This document shows positions 33,570 through 41,263 of a stretch of 64,000 bases of DNA, piece after piece; positions within the stretch are counted from its first letter, which is position 1, and each line of letters starts with the position of its first letter. The DNA lies in contig NZ_JBCAQT010000011.1 in assembly GCF_038419845.1 (NCBI RefSeq), positions 117,991 through 181,990 of the forward strand, in the 5' to 3' direction. Source of the stretch: Marinimicrobium sp038419845. GTDB lineage: Bacteria > Pseudomonadota > Gammaproteobacteria > Pseudomonadales > Cellvibrionaceae. A program made the position numbers and the translations under genes. The notes below the pieces were generated by a model. It was not told the DNA's origin, did not search any database, and saw only the letters and a program-made list of their open reading frames with translations.

Positions 33570-34967
33570 GTGACGGGTCAGCCCAAAAGTCGGGTTCTGG
33601 ATAAAGGGCTCTGGGGCATGAGCGCCCCCATGTTGGTGGATCAGGCGGTGACCTTCACTATTCCGCTCACCGACATGTTCTTCCTCAGTCGCATTTCCGA
33701 TGATGCGGCCGCCGCCGTGGGAGCCGTCTCGCCGCTGGTGTTTGCCGGCAATACCCTGTTGATGATCACGGCCTTTGCCGGCTCCAGTATTGCCAGCCAG
33801 CGGATCGGCGCCGGCAAATATGAGACCGCCAATGCCACCATCATGGCCTACGTACTGCTGATTCTGGGGCTGGCGGTGCTGACGGCGCTGGCGATCAATA
33901 CCGGTGGCGCCCAGGTGGCGGGCTGGATGCCGCTCTCGGAGGCGGTGGAAACCCACGCGGTCGTCTATCTGGGCATCATTGGCTGGATGGTGGCGATCTG
34001 GGGGCTCAGGGCCGCCTACCAGACCATTCTGAACGTCTACGGCGAACCCAAGTGGAACACGGTCAGTAACTTCATCTTTTTCGGCTGCAATATTCTGGGC
34101 AACAGCATCGTGATCTTCGGCCTGTTCGGGGTGCCGCCCATGGGCGTCGAAGGCGTCGCCCTGGCCAGCGTGGTCGCCATCTTCTGCAGTTTTGTGTTCA
34201 CTTTCACCATAGTGCATTGGCATTTGGGGTTACGCCTGCCGTTCCGCCAGGGCCTGAAAGAATTCCGTGCGCTGATCAAACCGGTGCTGCGTATTGCCGC
34301 GCCTGCCAGCCTGGAGCCGGTGTCGTTCAATATCTACATGATCGTGCTCAACTGGATTGTGGCCGGGGTGGGGGATCTGGCGCTGAAGGTGAAGGTCTAT
34401 ACCTTCAACACCTTTCTGTTCTGCCTGATGATCTCGGTCGCGCTGAGCATGGCCACCGAGGTGATCATCGCCCAGAGGGTCGGGCGCGGGGAGTTCGACG
34501 AGGCCGATCGCCAGATGCGCCAGAGTCTCAAGGCGGCACTTTGGGGTACAGGGTTGTTGGCGCTGTTCTGGGTGCTGCTTAACCAGCCTGTGCTCGGCAT
34601 TTATACCGATGATCCGGCCATTCTGGCCTATGGGCTCTGGGTGTTTGTGCTGGCGTTTCTCTCGGAGCCGGCGCGCACGGTGAATATTGTCATGGGCGCG
34701 GCCCTGCGCTCGACTGGCGACGCGGCCTTCATCTCCTATACCACCATCGCGGTCATCTGGCTGTTTTCGGTGCCGCTGGCCTATATTCTGACGATACCGA
34801 TGGGGTGGGGCATCTACGGCGTGATGACGGCGGCGATTATCGATGAGTCGGTACGGGCGCTGATCAAGTGGTGGCGCTGGCGCCAACGCAAGTGGGAACA
34901 TTTTGGTGTGGCGGCCTATGAAGCACGAGAGGCCAAGCGTCGAGAATACGCGAGTAGGGCACGATAA
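33570..34967 (+). CDS. MATE-family multidrug/Na+ antiporter
   Basis: A 465-residue, 12-TM exporter of the NorM/DinF superfamily with two MatE repeats (about 15-175 and 245-410). Seen: PMLVDQAVTFTIPLTDMFFLSRISDDAAAAVGAVSPL at the N-terminus and LSMATEVIIAQRVGRGEFDEADRQMRQSL in the second half, where the family's cation site lies. GTG start with AGGAG upstream. The last codons (SRAR-stop) lie inside the left terminal repeat of the 667-bp element, so the natural C-terminus may have been replaced. Confidence 0.9.
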   Translation: MTGQPKSRVLDKGLWGMSAPMLVDQAVTFTIPLTDMFFLSRISDDAAAAVGAVSPLVFAGNTLLMITAFAGSSIASQRIGAGKYETANATIMAYVLLILGLAVLTALAINTGGAQVAGWMPLSEAVETHAVVYLGIIGWMVAIWGLRAAYQTILNVYGEPKWNTVSNFIFFGCNILGNSIVIFGLFGVPPMGVEGVALASVVAIFCSFVFTFTIVHWHLGLRLPFRQGLKEFRALIKPVLRIAAPASLEPVSFNIYMIVLNWIVAGVGDLALKVKVYTFNTFLFCLMISVALSMATEVIIAQRVGRGEFDEADRQMRQSLKAALWGTGLLALFWVLLNQPVLGIYTDDPAILAYGLWVFVLAFLSEPARTVNIVMGAALRSTGDAAFISYTTIAVIWLFSVPLAYILTIPMGWGIYGVMTAAIIDESVRALIKWWRWRQRKWEHFGVAAYEAREAKRREYASRAR

Positions 34968-35018
34968 GCGTCAAGCGCACCTGCCTTCATGTTTTGGTAC
35001 TTCGCATTGTTGTGCTGC

Positions 35019-35118
35019 GGGAAGGTATACGCCTTTGAGACACGCCGTAAATACATCCCTGTAGGCTCGATCACCTGCCGTCCAGGCAGGTGACGGTCTC
35101 AAAGGCGTATACCTTCCC
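35019..35118. repeat. Large hairpin repeat, family A copy 2
   Basis: Perfect 23-bp arms 35019-35041 and 35096-35118 around a 54-nt centre with the core TACATCCCTGTAGGCTCG (TACA/TGTA mini-hairpin) and an inner stem CACCTGCC/GGCAGGTG. Predicted fold is a three-way junction. Confidence 0.88.
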
Positions 35119-35196
35119 TCCGCGGCGGGTGGCATCACGTTGGCGGGAGCTAAGCGACAAGGTCCGAACATCGCGGCGGGTGTGCGTTAAGTCTGC

Positions 35197-35227
35197 GTAG
35201 GGCGAATAAGCTGTAAGCGCATCCGCC
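35197..35227. repeat. REP type-1 palindrome
   Basis: 31-nt unit beginning GTAGGGCGAATAAGC and ending GCGCATCCGCC, inside the composite element; paired with the opposite-facing unit at 35287-35316. Confidence 0.85.
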
Positions 35228-35286
35228 ATCATCATGTCCGGCCCGCTTCAGGGTCGATTGTTCCAAGAAACGTGGCACTAAATTGC

Positions 35287-35316
35287 GGCAGATGCGCTGT
35301 CGCTTATCTGCCCTAC
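35287..35316. repeat. REP type-1 palindrome, inverted
   Basis: 30-nt unit GGCAGATGCGC...TCTGCCCTAC, inverted and slightly diverged relative to 35197-35227. Together they form a BIME-like pair. Confidence 0.8.
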
Positions 35317-35358
35317 AGACACGTATGGCAGAGTCTACAAGGTGCGGAGGTCCGATCT

Positions 35359-35500
35359 GGGGTAGGGTCTTCCCGGACCGTCACCAACAGGATCTTGGTG
35401 GAGAGGCCCCAGGGGCCGCTCTATGGCATCCATGCCACCGCGGCATTAGTGAATCCATTCACGTCATGGGTTCACGCCGTGTCCGGGAAGACCCTACCCC
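35359..35500. repeat. Large hairpin repeat, family A copy 3 (long-centre variant, reverse)
   Basis: Perfect 20-bp arms 35359-35378 and 35481-35500 flank a 102-nt centre. On the minus strand it starts GACACGGCGTGAA and ends GGTGACGGTC like the other copies, but the middle holds extra inner hairpins (GTGAAT/ATTCAC and GGCCCC/GGGGCC). The sequences outside the arms match those outside copy 1 (GGTCCGATCT... and ...GCGGGCCGGACGTGA). Confidence 0.85.
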
Positions 35501-35701
35501 TGAGCGGGCCGGACGTGAAGCTACCCACACCTCTCCATTTGGGCTATACCTTCCCGCAGCACAACAATGCGAAGTACCAAAACATGACGGCAGGTGCGCT
35601 TGACGCTTACCGTGCCCTACGGTTTGGAGAACGTTGGTAAACACAGTGGTCTTTTCGTTGTTATACTCAGGGTAACCACTTAACAGGTATGAGGAACGAT
35701 T

Positions 35702-35959
35702 ATGCCCGAACAGAGAGCGCAGAACCTGATCTCCCAGTTGCATGACATGTACGGGGACGACGAGCCCAGTGAGCAGCAGAAGCGGTTGATCCAACAACTG
35801 GAAATGCACGTGCATCCCAAAGGCACGAAAGATCAGTACGGTGAGCCCGAGACACTGGATACGCTGGAATATCTGGTGGAAGACATGGCGGTGGAGCATC
35901 CGCGCACGGCGGCGGTCATGCGTGAGCTGCTGGAAACGCTCAAGAACATCGGCGTCTGA
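35702..35959 (+). CDS. DUF4404-family small protein
   Basis: An 85-residue acidic, helical cytoplasmic protein: MPEQRAQNLISQLHDMYGDD..SEQQKRLIQQLEMHVHPKGTKDQYGEPETLDTLEYLVEDMAVEHPRTAAVMRELLETLKNIGV. The pattern matches DUF4404, whose function is unknown. It has a good RBS (GAGGA, 8 nt) and stands alone 81 bp after the composite element. Confidence 0.8.
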   Translation: MPEQRAQNLISQLHDMYGDDEPSEQQKRLIQQLEMHVHPKGTKDQYGEPETLDTLEYLVEDMAVEHPRTAAVMRELLETLKNIGV

Positions 35960-36037
35960 TCAGAGAGGGCGCCGCCTCACTTTTATCCTTTCTTCAAGTT
36001 TTTCCTTTCTCGTTAGGCTTTCCCGCCTGGGCACCAA

Positions 36038-36265
36038 TCAGGCCCAGGCGAATGCCACGCCAGCCCGCTCTATGTAGCTGTACTCCGGTTTCTCCGTGGC
36101 CGGATGGCAGGGGTGGCGGAAATGGTGGTGATCGGCAGTCGAGCCCATGTACTCCCAGCCTTGTCCGGCACAGGCGCAGACCGGGTCGCCGCCGTTGCGC
36201 GGGTCACTGGCGAGCTGATCCCACATGTTTTGCCAATCGGGATGGGTGATGTTCAGGTATTCCAT
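36038..36265 (-). CDS. Small Cys/His-rich hypothetical protein
   Basis: A 75-residue protein beginning MEYLNITHPDWQNMWDQLAS. The middle holds GDPVCACAGQGWEYMGSTADHHHFRHPCHPATEKPEYSY, with three Cys and five His that could bind a metal. I do not recognise a named family, though the WDQL..GDPVC...W.YMG..HHFRH.CHP pattern reads like a conserved protein rather than chance. The start has GGAG 8-10 nt upstream on the minus strand. Convergent with DUF4404. Confidence 0.6.
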   Translation of the reverse strand: MEYLNITHPDWQNMWDQLASDPRNGGDPVCACAGQGWEYMGSTADHHHFRHPCHPATEKPEYSYIERAGVAFAWA

Positions 36266-36447
36266 GAGCGGCCTCCGGCGCTTTGTTTATAGCTTTATTC
36301 TGGACAATTAATTCCGGGTGTCAAGTAAATTTTATAAGTACATGATTAATATAGTAAAAATACCTTTCGGATGTGCGCTGGTTCACGCCGAAAAGCGGTG
36401 ACTTCTGTGCTGAATACAGCGTAAAAATGGCTTTTTTCGCGCTACTG

Positions 36448-36466
36448 CATTACAGTTACTGTAATG
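36448..36466. promoter_or_regulatory. 19-bp perfect dyad upstream of cueR
   Basis: CATTACAGT-T-ACTGTAATG (36448-36466), 26 bp before the cueR GTG. It probably marks an operator in the cueR promoter. It does not resemble the usual CueR box ACCTTCC-N7-GGAAGGT. Confidence 0.5.
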
Positions 36467-36491
36467 TTTTCTATCCGGCGACGAGGTGTGA

Positions 36492-36893
36492 GTGAATATC
36501 GGTGAAGCGGCGGCGCGCAGTGGGCTCAACAACAAGACCATTCGCTATTACGAGAGTCTCGGGCTGGTGGCCTCCCGCCGGCTGGCCAATGGCTACCGGG
36601 ACTACAGTGAGAAGGACACCCAACAGCTGCTGTTCCTGCAGCGGGCCCGGGCGGTGGGGTTCAGCCTTGAGGAGTGTCGGGAGCTGCTGGAGCTATACCG
36701 CGACCCGGGGCGGCGCAGCGCCGAGGTGAAGGCATTGGTGTTGGACCGGGTGGGGCAACTGGATCGACAGCTGGCCGAGCTGCAGGCGATGCGCGAGACG
36801 CTGATGGGAATGGCCGAGCACTGCGCGGGTGATGAGGACCCCGACTGCGCCATTATCGATACCCTGGCAGAGCCCAAATTCAAGCTGGTGTGA
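36492..36893 (+). CDS. cueR: MerR-family Cu(I) sensor CueR
   Basis: A 133-residue regulator: winged HTH at 1-70 (MNIGEAAARSGLNNKTIRYYESLGLVASRRLANGYRDY), dimerisation helix (about 80-108) and a metal loop with C111 and C119 (C-x7-C, as C112/C120 of E. coli CueR). Ser76 takes the place of the Cys found in divalent-metal sensors, which supports Cu(I)/Ag(I) specificity. GTG start. No copA, cueO or copper chaperone lies nearby, so its targets are elsewhere. Confidence 0.88.
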   Translation: MNIGEAAARSGLNNKTIRYYESLGLVASRRLANGYRDYSEKDTQQLLFLQRARAVGFSLEECRELLELYRDPGRRSAEVKALVLDRVGQLDRQLAELQAMRETLMGMAEHCAGDEDPDCAIIDTLAEPKFKLV

Positions 36894-36932
36894 TGGGTAT
36901 CCGTTTGATCGGTCTCAGGCGGCAGGAAGGTG

Positions 36933-37316
36933 TCAGGAGCGATAGACCCAGAGCTTGTTGAGCAGGAATGAGACCACCGGTACTGAAATCACCACCAGGC
37001 TCAGGGTGATGCGGTGGGAGAAGGCGGTGCCGTTTTCCAGAACGAACAGCAGTGCCTCACTGAACAGGAAGGTGGTCACCGAGGCGACGACAAAACGCTG
37101 CAGGTTGTGCCGACTGAAGGCCACCCGGAAAGTGAAATAGCCGTGGCCGAAGTAGGACACGCTCATGGCCGTCAGGTAGCCGATCAGGTTGGCAATATAG
37201 AGGCTGATTCCCAGGCCCTCGTGGCCCGCCAGTGCCACCAGGTAGTGGGTGAGCGTGGCGGCGACACCCACCAACCCGAAGCAGATGATCTCCCTAGGGT
37301 TGATCACGTTCGTCAA
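36933..37316 (-). CDS. GtrA-family membrane protein
   Basis: A 127-residue, four-TM protein (TMs about 10-28, 37-57, 77-95, 102-122). Matches GtrA/DPMS: FGLVGVAATLTHYLVALAGHE, YLTAMSVSYFGHGYFTFR and LLNKLWVYRS. GtrA proteins are thought to flip undecaprenyl-linked sugars made by a GtrB-type glycosyltransferase. Its start overlaps the 3' end of the GT2 gene by 23 bp, consistent with a GtrA/GtrB pair. Confidence 0.88.
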   Translation of the reverse strand: MTNVINPREIICFGLVGVAATLTHYLVALAGHEGLGISLYIANLIGYLTAMSVSYFGHGYFTFRVAFSRHNLQRFVVASVTTFLFSEALLFVLENGTAFSHRITLSLVVISVPVVSFLLNKLWVYRS

Positions 37317-38244
37317 ACCCCCATTTCTCGGCGACCAGGTAAATCGGCCGGTTTTTCACCTCCTTGTAGATGCGCCCCACGTACTCGCCCAGCAGCCCCA
37401 GGAAAAACAACTGGATTCCGCCGATAAACAGGATGGTGACCAACAGCGAGGCGTAGCCCGGTACATCCACCCCGGTAAATATGGTTTTGAGAATGACAAA
37501 GCTGCCATACATGAAGGAAAGAAAGGCCACGGTCAGCCCCAGATAGATACCAATGCGAATCGGGAAGGTGCTGAACGAGGTGATACCACTCAGGGCAAAA
37601 TTCCACAGACGCCAGTAATTGAACTTGGTCTGCCCCTGGGCGCGCTCCTGGCGGTCGAATTCGATCACGGCGTGCTTGAAACCCGGCCAGCAGAAGAGCC
37701 CCTTCATAAAGCGGTCTTTTTCCGGCAACTGGCGGATGGCGTCCACGGCGCGGCGGTCCAGGAGTCGGAAGTCACCCACGTTCTCCGGGATGTCGATTTC
37801 GCTCATGCGGTTGAACAGCTTATAGAACCACTGGGCGGTCTGACGTTTGAGCAGGCTGTCGGCTTTGCGCGACGCCCGCTTGGCATAGACCACGGTATAG
37901 CCCTCGCGCCACTTGTCCACCATCTGGGTGATCAGCTCGGGCGGGTCCTGCAGGTCGGCGTCGATGGGCAGCACGGCGTCTCCGGTGGCGTGGTCCAGCG
38001 CGGCGGTCATGGCCGCCTCCTTGCCGAAGTTACGGCTCAGCGCCAGTACCTTGATGCGCCTGTCGCGCCGGGCGTGTTCCTGCAGTTGCTCCAGGGTGTC
38101 GTCGGCGGAGCCGTCGTCCACACAGATGATTTCGTAGTCGATGTCGATCTCGGCCATGGCCGCTTCCAGAGTCTCGAAGAAAAAATCGATTCCCTCGGAT
38201 TCGTTGTACATGGGTGTGAGAATCGACAGTAGCTGAGTGCTCAT
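37294..38244 (-). CDS. GtrB-like family 2 glycosyltransferase (polyprenyl-phosphate sugar transferase)
   Basis: A 316-residue GT2 enzyme: catalytic GT-A domain (about 1-225) with LTPMYNESEGID, VDDGSADDT, LSRNFGKEAAMTAALDHATGD and the metal-binding DADLQDPPELI; two C-terminal TM helices (about 235-258 and 268-292). It probably moves a sugar from a nucleotide donor to undecaprenyl phosphate for surface glycan modification. The start at 38244 has CGGAG upstream and matches the family; a 67-residue upstream extension is spurious. Confidence 0.92.
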   Translation of the reverse strand: MSTQLLSILTPMYNESEGIDFFFETLEAAMAEIDIDYEIICVDDGSADDTLEQLQEHARRDRRIKVLALSRNFGKEAAMTAALDHATGDAVLPIDADLQDPPELITQMVDKWREGYTVVYAKRASRKADSLLKRQTAQWFYKLFNRMSEIDIPENVGDFRLLDRRAVDAIRQLPEKDRFMKGLFCWPGFKHAVIEFDRQERAQGQTKFNYWRLWNFALSGITSFSTFPIRIGIYLGLTVAFLSFMYGSFVILKTIFTGVDVPGYASLLVTILFIGGIQLFFLGLLGEYVGRIYKEVKNRPIYLVAEKWGFDERDQP

Positions 38245-38519
38245 TGCCGGTGCTCCGGATTCAGTGTTCGTTATTGTGTGCGCGCATTTTCCACAGTTTT
38301 TGGGGGTATTGACAGCCTCAGTGTGCCATTTTGTGCGGCCTGTCGCCATTTCCGCGCGCTCTGGCCCACTGGCGAGTCGGCCGCTAACTGCGTTAGAATG
38401 CGCGGCTACTGTCAGTTCGTCCTCCGGGCGGAAACGGCAACCCATTTTTCTTTCATCCGGTCATCGGACCTGAAGCGTTACCCCGGCCCGATGACTGGAG
38501 ACTCAATCGATTAGGTGTT

Positions 38520-39615
38520 ATGGAAGTCAATCCCTTAGTAAACCAGCTGAAAGACCTGTCTGAGCGCACCGATGTGCTTAGGGGGTATCTTTGACTACGA
38601 TCACAAGAAAGAGCGTTTAACCGAAGTTGAGATGGAGCTGGGTGTACCCGATGTCTGGGAAGATCCGGACCGGGCTCAGGCCCTGGGCAAAGAGCGCGCC
38701 TCCCTGGAGATCGTGGTAAAGACCATCGACGACCTCGACACCGGCGTCAGTGACTGCCGGGAGCTGCTCGACATGGCGGTCGAGGAAGACGATGAGGCGA
38801 GTGTCGCGGATGTTGCCAGCGAGCTTGAGCAGCTCGACGAAAAGCTCCAGACGCTGGAGTTTCGCCGGATGTTTTCCGGCGAAATGGATGAAAACAACGC
38901 CTACCTGGACATCCAGTCCGGTTCGGGCGGCACCGAGGCCCAGGACTGGGCTGAAATGGTGTTGCGCATGTACCTGCGCTGGGGCGAACGCAAAGGTTTC
39001 AAAACCACGCTGGAAGAAGCCTCCGCCGGTGAAGTGGCAGGCATCAAAAGTGCCACCATCCACTTTGAAGGCGAGTACGCGTTTGGCTGGTTGCGCACGG
39101 AAACCGGCGTCCATCGCCTGGTGCGCAAATCTCCATTTGATTCGGGCAACCGCCGGCACACCTCTTTCTGTTCGGTGTTTGTGTCGCCCGAAATCGATGA
39201 GAACATCGAGATCGACATCAACCCCGGCGACCTGCGCACCGATACCTACCGGGCCAGCGGTGCCGGTGGTCAGCACGTGAACAAAACCGACTCGGCGGTG
39301 CGCATTACCCACACGCCCACCGGCATTGTGGTCAGCTGCCAGAGCGAGCGCTCTCAGCACCAGAACCGCGAGCGTGCCATGAACATGTTGCGCGCGCGGA
39401 TGTACGAGCAGGAGATGCTCAAACGCAGTGCGGAAAAGCAGGCCATGGAAGACAACAAGGCCGACATTGGCTGGGGCAGCCAGATCCGCTCCTATGTGCT
39501 GGATGACCAGCGCATCAAGGATCTGCGCACCAACGTGCAGACCAGCAATTGCCAGACGGTGCTGGACGGTGGCCTGGATCAGTTTATTGTCGCCAGCCTG
39601 AAATCGGGGCTGTAA
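38520..39615 (+). CDS. prfB: Peptide chain release factor 2 with programmed +1 frameshift
   Basis: RF2 recognises UGA/UAA stops. The first 24 codons (MEVNPLVNQLKDLSERTDVLRGYL) end at an in-frame TGA (38592-38594). The slippery CTT-TGA-C with a Shine-Dalgarno-like AGGGGG (38580-38585) before it is the classical autoregulatory site; after skipping T38592, reading continues DYDHKKERLTEVEMEL to 39615. Later parts hold the SPF anticodon-like motif (KSPFDSG) and the catalytic GGQ (GAGGQHVNKTDSAVR). lysS follows after 59 bp, the common arrangement. Confidence 0.97.
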
Positions 39616-39674
39616 CCTGTCCCGGCAGGTTCGCCCCAAACCGATATCCATCAACTTCAACTGTCAGAGACGCT

Positions 39675-41153
39675 ATGAGCAACAAGCCCCAGCAGGATGA
39701 GAACAGCCTGATCGCCGAACGCCGCTCCAAATTGTCGGCCATCCGGGAAAACGGCAACCCCTTTCCCAACGACTTCCGGCGCGAACACACCAGCGCCCAG
39801 CTGCAGGCTGCCCATGGCGAAAAGACCAAAGAGGAGCTGGAAGAGGCGAAGCTTTCTGCCAGCGTCGCCGGCCGGATCATGGCCAAGCGCGGCCCCTTCA
39901 TGGTGCTGCAGGATGCCGCCGGGACCATTCAGCTCTATGCCGACAAAGACACCCAGAAGACCATCAAGGCCACCTGGGGGCAGTTGGACATTGGCGATAT
40001 CGTCGGTGCCAGCGGTCAGCTGCACAAATCCGGCCGCGGCGATCTGTACGTCAACATGGAACAGTATCAACTGCTGACCAAATCCCTGCGTCCGCTGCCG
40101 GAAAAGTATCACGGCCTGCACGATCAGGAGCAGCGCTACCGTCAGCGTTATGTGGATCTGATCGTCAATCCGGAAGTGCGCGATACCTTTCGCCTGCGCT
40201 CCAGATGCATCAGTTTCATGCGTAACTACCTGGATGGCAAAGACTTCATGGAAGTCGAAACGCCCATGCTGCAGGTGATTCCCGGTGGTGCCACGGCGCG
40301 TCCGTTCATTACCCACCACAATGCGCTCGACATCGACATGTACCTGCGCATTGCCCCGGAGCTCTACCTCAAGCGACTGGTGGTAGGCGGCTTTGAGCGC
40401 GTGTACGAAATCAACCGCAACTTCCGCAATGAGGGCCTGTCCACGCGGCACAACCCCGAGTTCACCATGCTCGAGTTCTATCAGGCCTACGCCGATTTCA
40501 ACGACCTGATGGACCTGACCGAGAACATGTTGCGCGGCCTGTGCGAAAGCGTCATGGGCTCGACCGTCATCACTTATCAGGAGAGCGAGTACGATTTCGG
40601 CAAACCTTTCCGTCGTCTGTCGGTGTTCGACTCGATTCTTGAGTACAACCCCGAACTCAATGCGGACCAGATCAGCACCCTGGAGGGCGCCCGCCAGGTG
40701 GCCGAAAGCCTGAAAATCCCCCTCAAGGACTCCTGGGGCCTGGGCAAAGTCCAGATCGAGATTTTCGAAGCGACTGTCGAGCACAGGCTGGACCAGCCCA
40801 CCTTCATTACCGAATACCCGACCGAGGTGTCACCCCTGGCCCGGCGGCTGGACAGCAAGCCGGAAGTGACCGAGCGCTTTGAGTTTTTCGTCGGCGGCCG
40901 CGAACTGGCCAACGGCTTCTCGGAGCTGAATGACGCCGAAGATCAGGCTGAGCGCTTTCAGGAACAGGTGCGTGAAAAAGACGCGGGCGACGATGAAGCC
41001 ATGCATTACGATGCGGACTACATCCGCGCGCTGGAATACGGCCTGCCGCCCACGGCGGGGGAGGGCATCGGTATCGACCGCCTGGTGATGCTGTTTGCCG
41101 ATGCCCCCTCCATCCGCGATGTGCTCCTGTTCCCGCACATGCGGCCCGAATAA
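39675..41153 (+). CDS. lysS: Lysyl-tRNA synthetase, class II
   Basis: 492 residues. N-terminal OB-fold (about 60-165; VAGRIMAKRGPFMVLQDAAGTIQLYADK) and class II catalytic core with motif 1 (FMEVETPMLQVIPGGATARPF), motif 2 (RVYEINRNFRNEGLSTRHNPEFTMLE) and motif 3 (GLPPTAGEGIGIDRLVML). FSELNDAEDQAERF is typical of LysRS. The ATG at 39675 matches the family N-terminus; an upstream frame reaching back into prfB is spurious. Linked to prfB. Confidence 0.97.
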   Translation: MSNKPQQDENSLIAERRSKLSAIRENGNPFPNDFRREHTSAQLQAAHGEKTKEELEEAKLSASVAGRIMAKRGPFMVLQDAAGTIQLYADKDTQKTIKATWGQLDIGDIVGASGQLHKSGRGDLYVNMEQYQLLTKSLRPLPEKYHGLHDQEQRYRQRYVDLIVNPEVRDTFRLRSRCISFMRNYLDGKDFMEVETPMLQVIPGGATARPFITHHNALDIDMYLRIAPELYLKRLVVGGFERVYEINRNFRNEGLSTRHNPEFTMLEFYQAYADFNDLMDLTENMLRGLCESVMGSTVITYQESEYDFGKPFRRLSVFDSILEYNPELNADQISTLEGARQVAESLKIPLKDSWGLGKVQIEIFEATVEHRLDQPTFITEYPTEVSPLARRLDSKPEVTERFEFFVGGRELANGFSELNDAEDQAERFQEQVREKDAGDDEAMHYDADYIRALEYGLPPTAGEGIGIDRLVMLFADAPSIRDVLLFPHMRPE

Positions 41154-41174
41154 CCGATTGGAGCCCTATTTGGG

Positions 41175-41205
41175 GTAGGGCGGATAAGCGCCAAGCGCAT
41201 CCGCC
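41175..41205. repeat. REP type-1 palindrome
   Basis: 31-nt unit GTAGGGCGGATAAGC..AAGCGCATCCGCC with the stem GGCGGAT/ATCCGCC, between lysS and cnoX. Confidence 0.9.
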
Positions 41206-41263
41206 ACAAAATTGCCACCTGCCGCCAATAAGACAGCTCTACCAACCGGAGATCGACAACACC

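Larger units (their letters stand above)
34954..35620. mobile_element. 667-bp composite element with 76-bp terminal inverted repeats
   Basis: 34954-35029 and 35545-35620 are inverted copies, 74 of 76 bases identical. Each begins GTAGGGCACG.TAAGCGTCAA, a REP type-1 variant. Between them lie one complete family A hairpin (35019-35118), two REP type-1 units in opposite orientation (35197-35227, 35287-35316), a broken family A relic (about 35232-35282) and a second complete family A hairpin (35359-35500). No transposase frame and no clear target duplication. It fits a non-autonomous, MITE-like or BIME-like assembly. Confidence 0.7.

Noticed and set aside
35272..35640. Two overlapping frames of 122 and 106 codons on the plus strand
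   Set aside because: They lie wholly within the repeats of the composite element; the translated text only reflects palindromes.
38245..38445. 67-codon N-terminal extension of the GT2 glycosyltransferase
   Set aside because: The family starts at MSTQLLSILTPMYNE with a good RBS; the extension covers the intergenic region before prfB.
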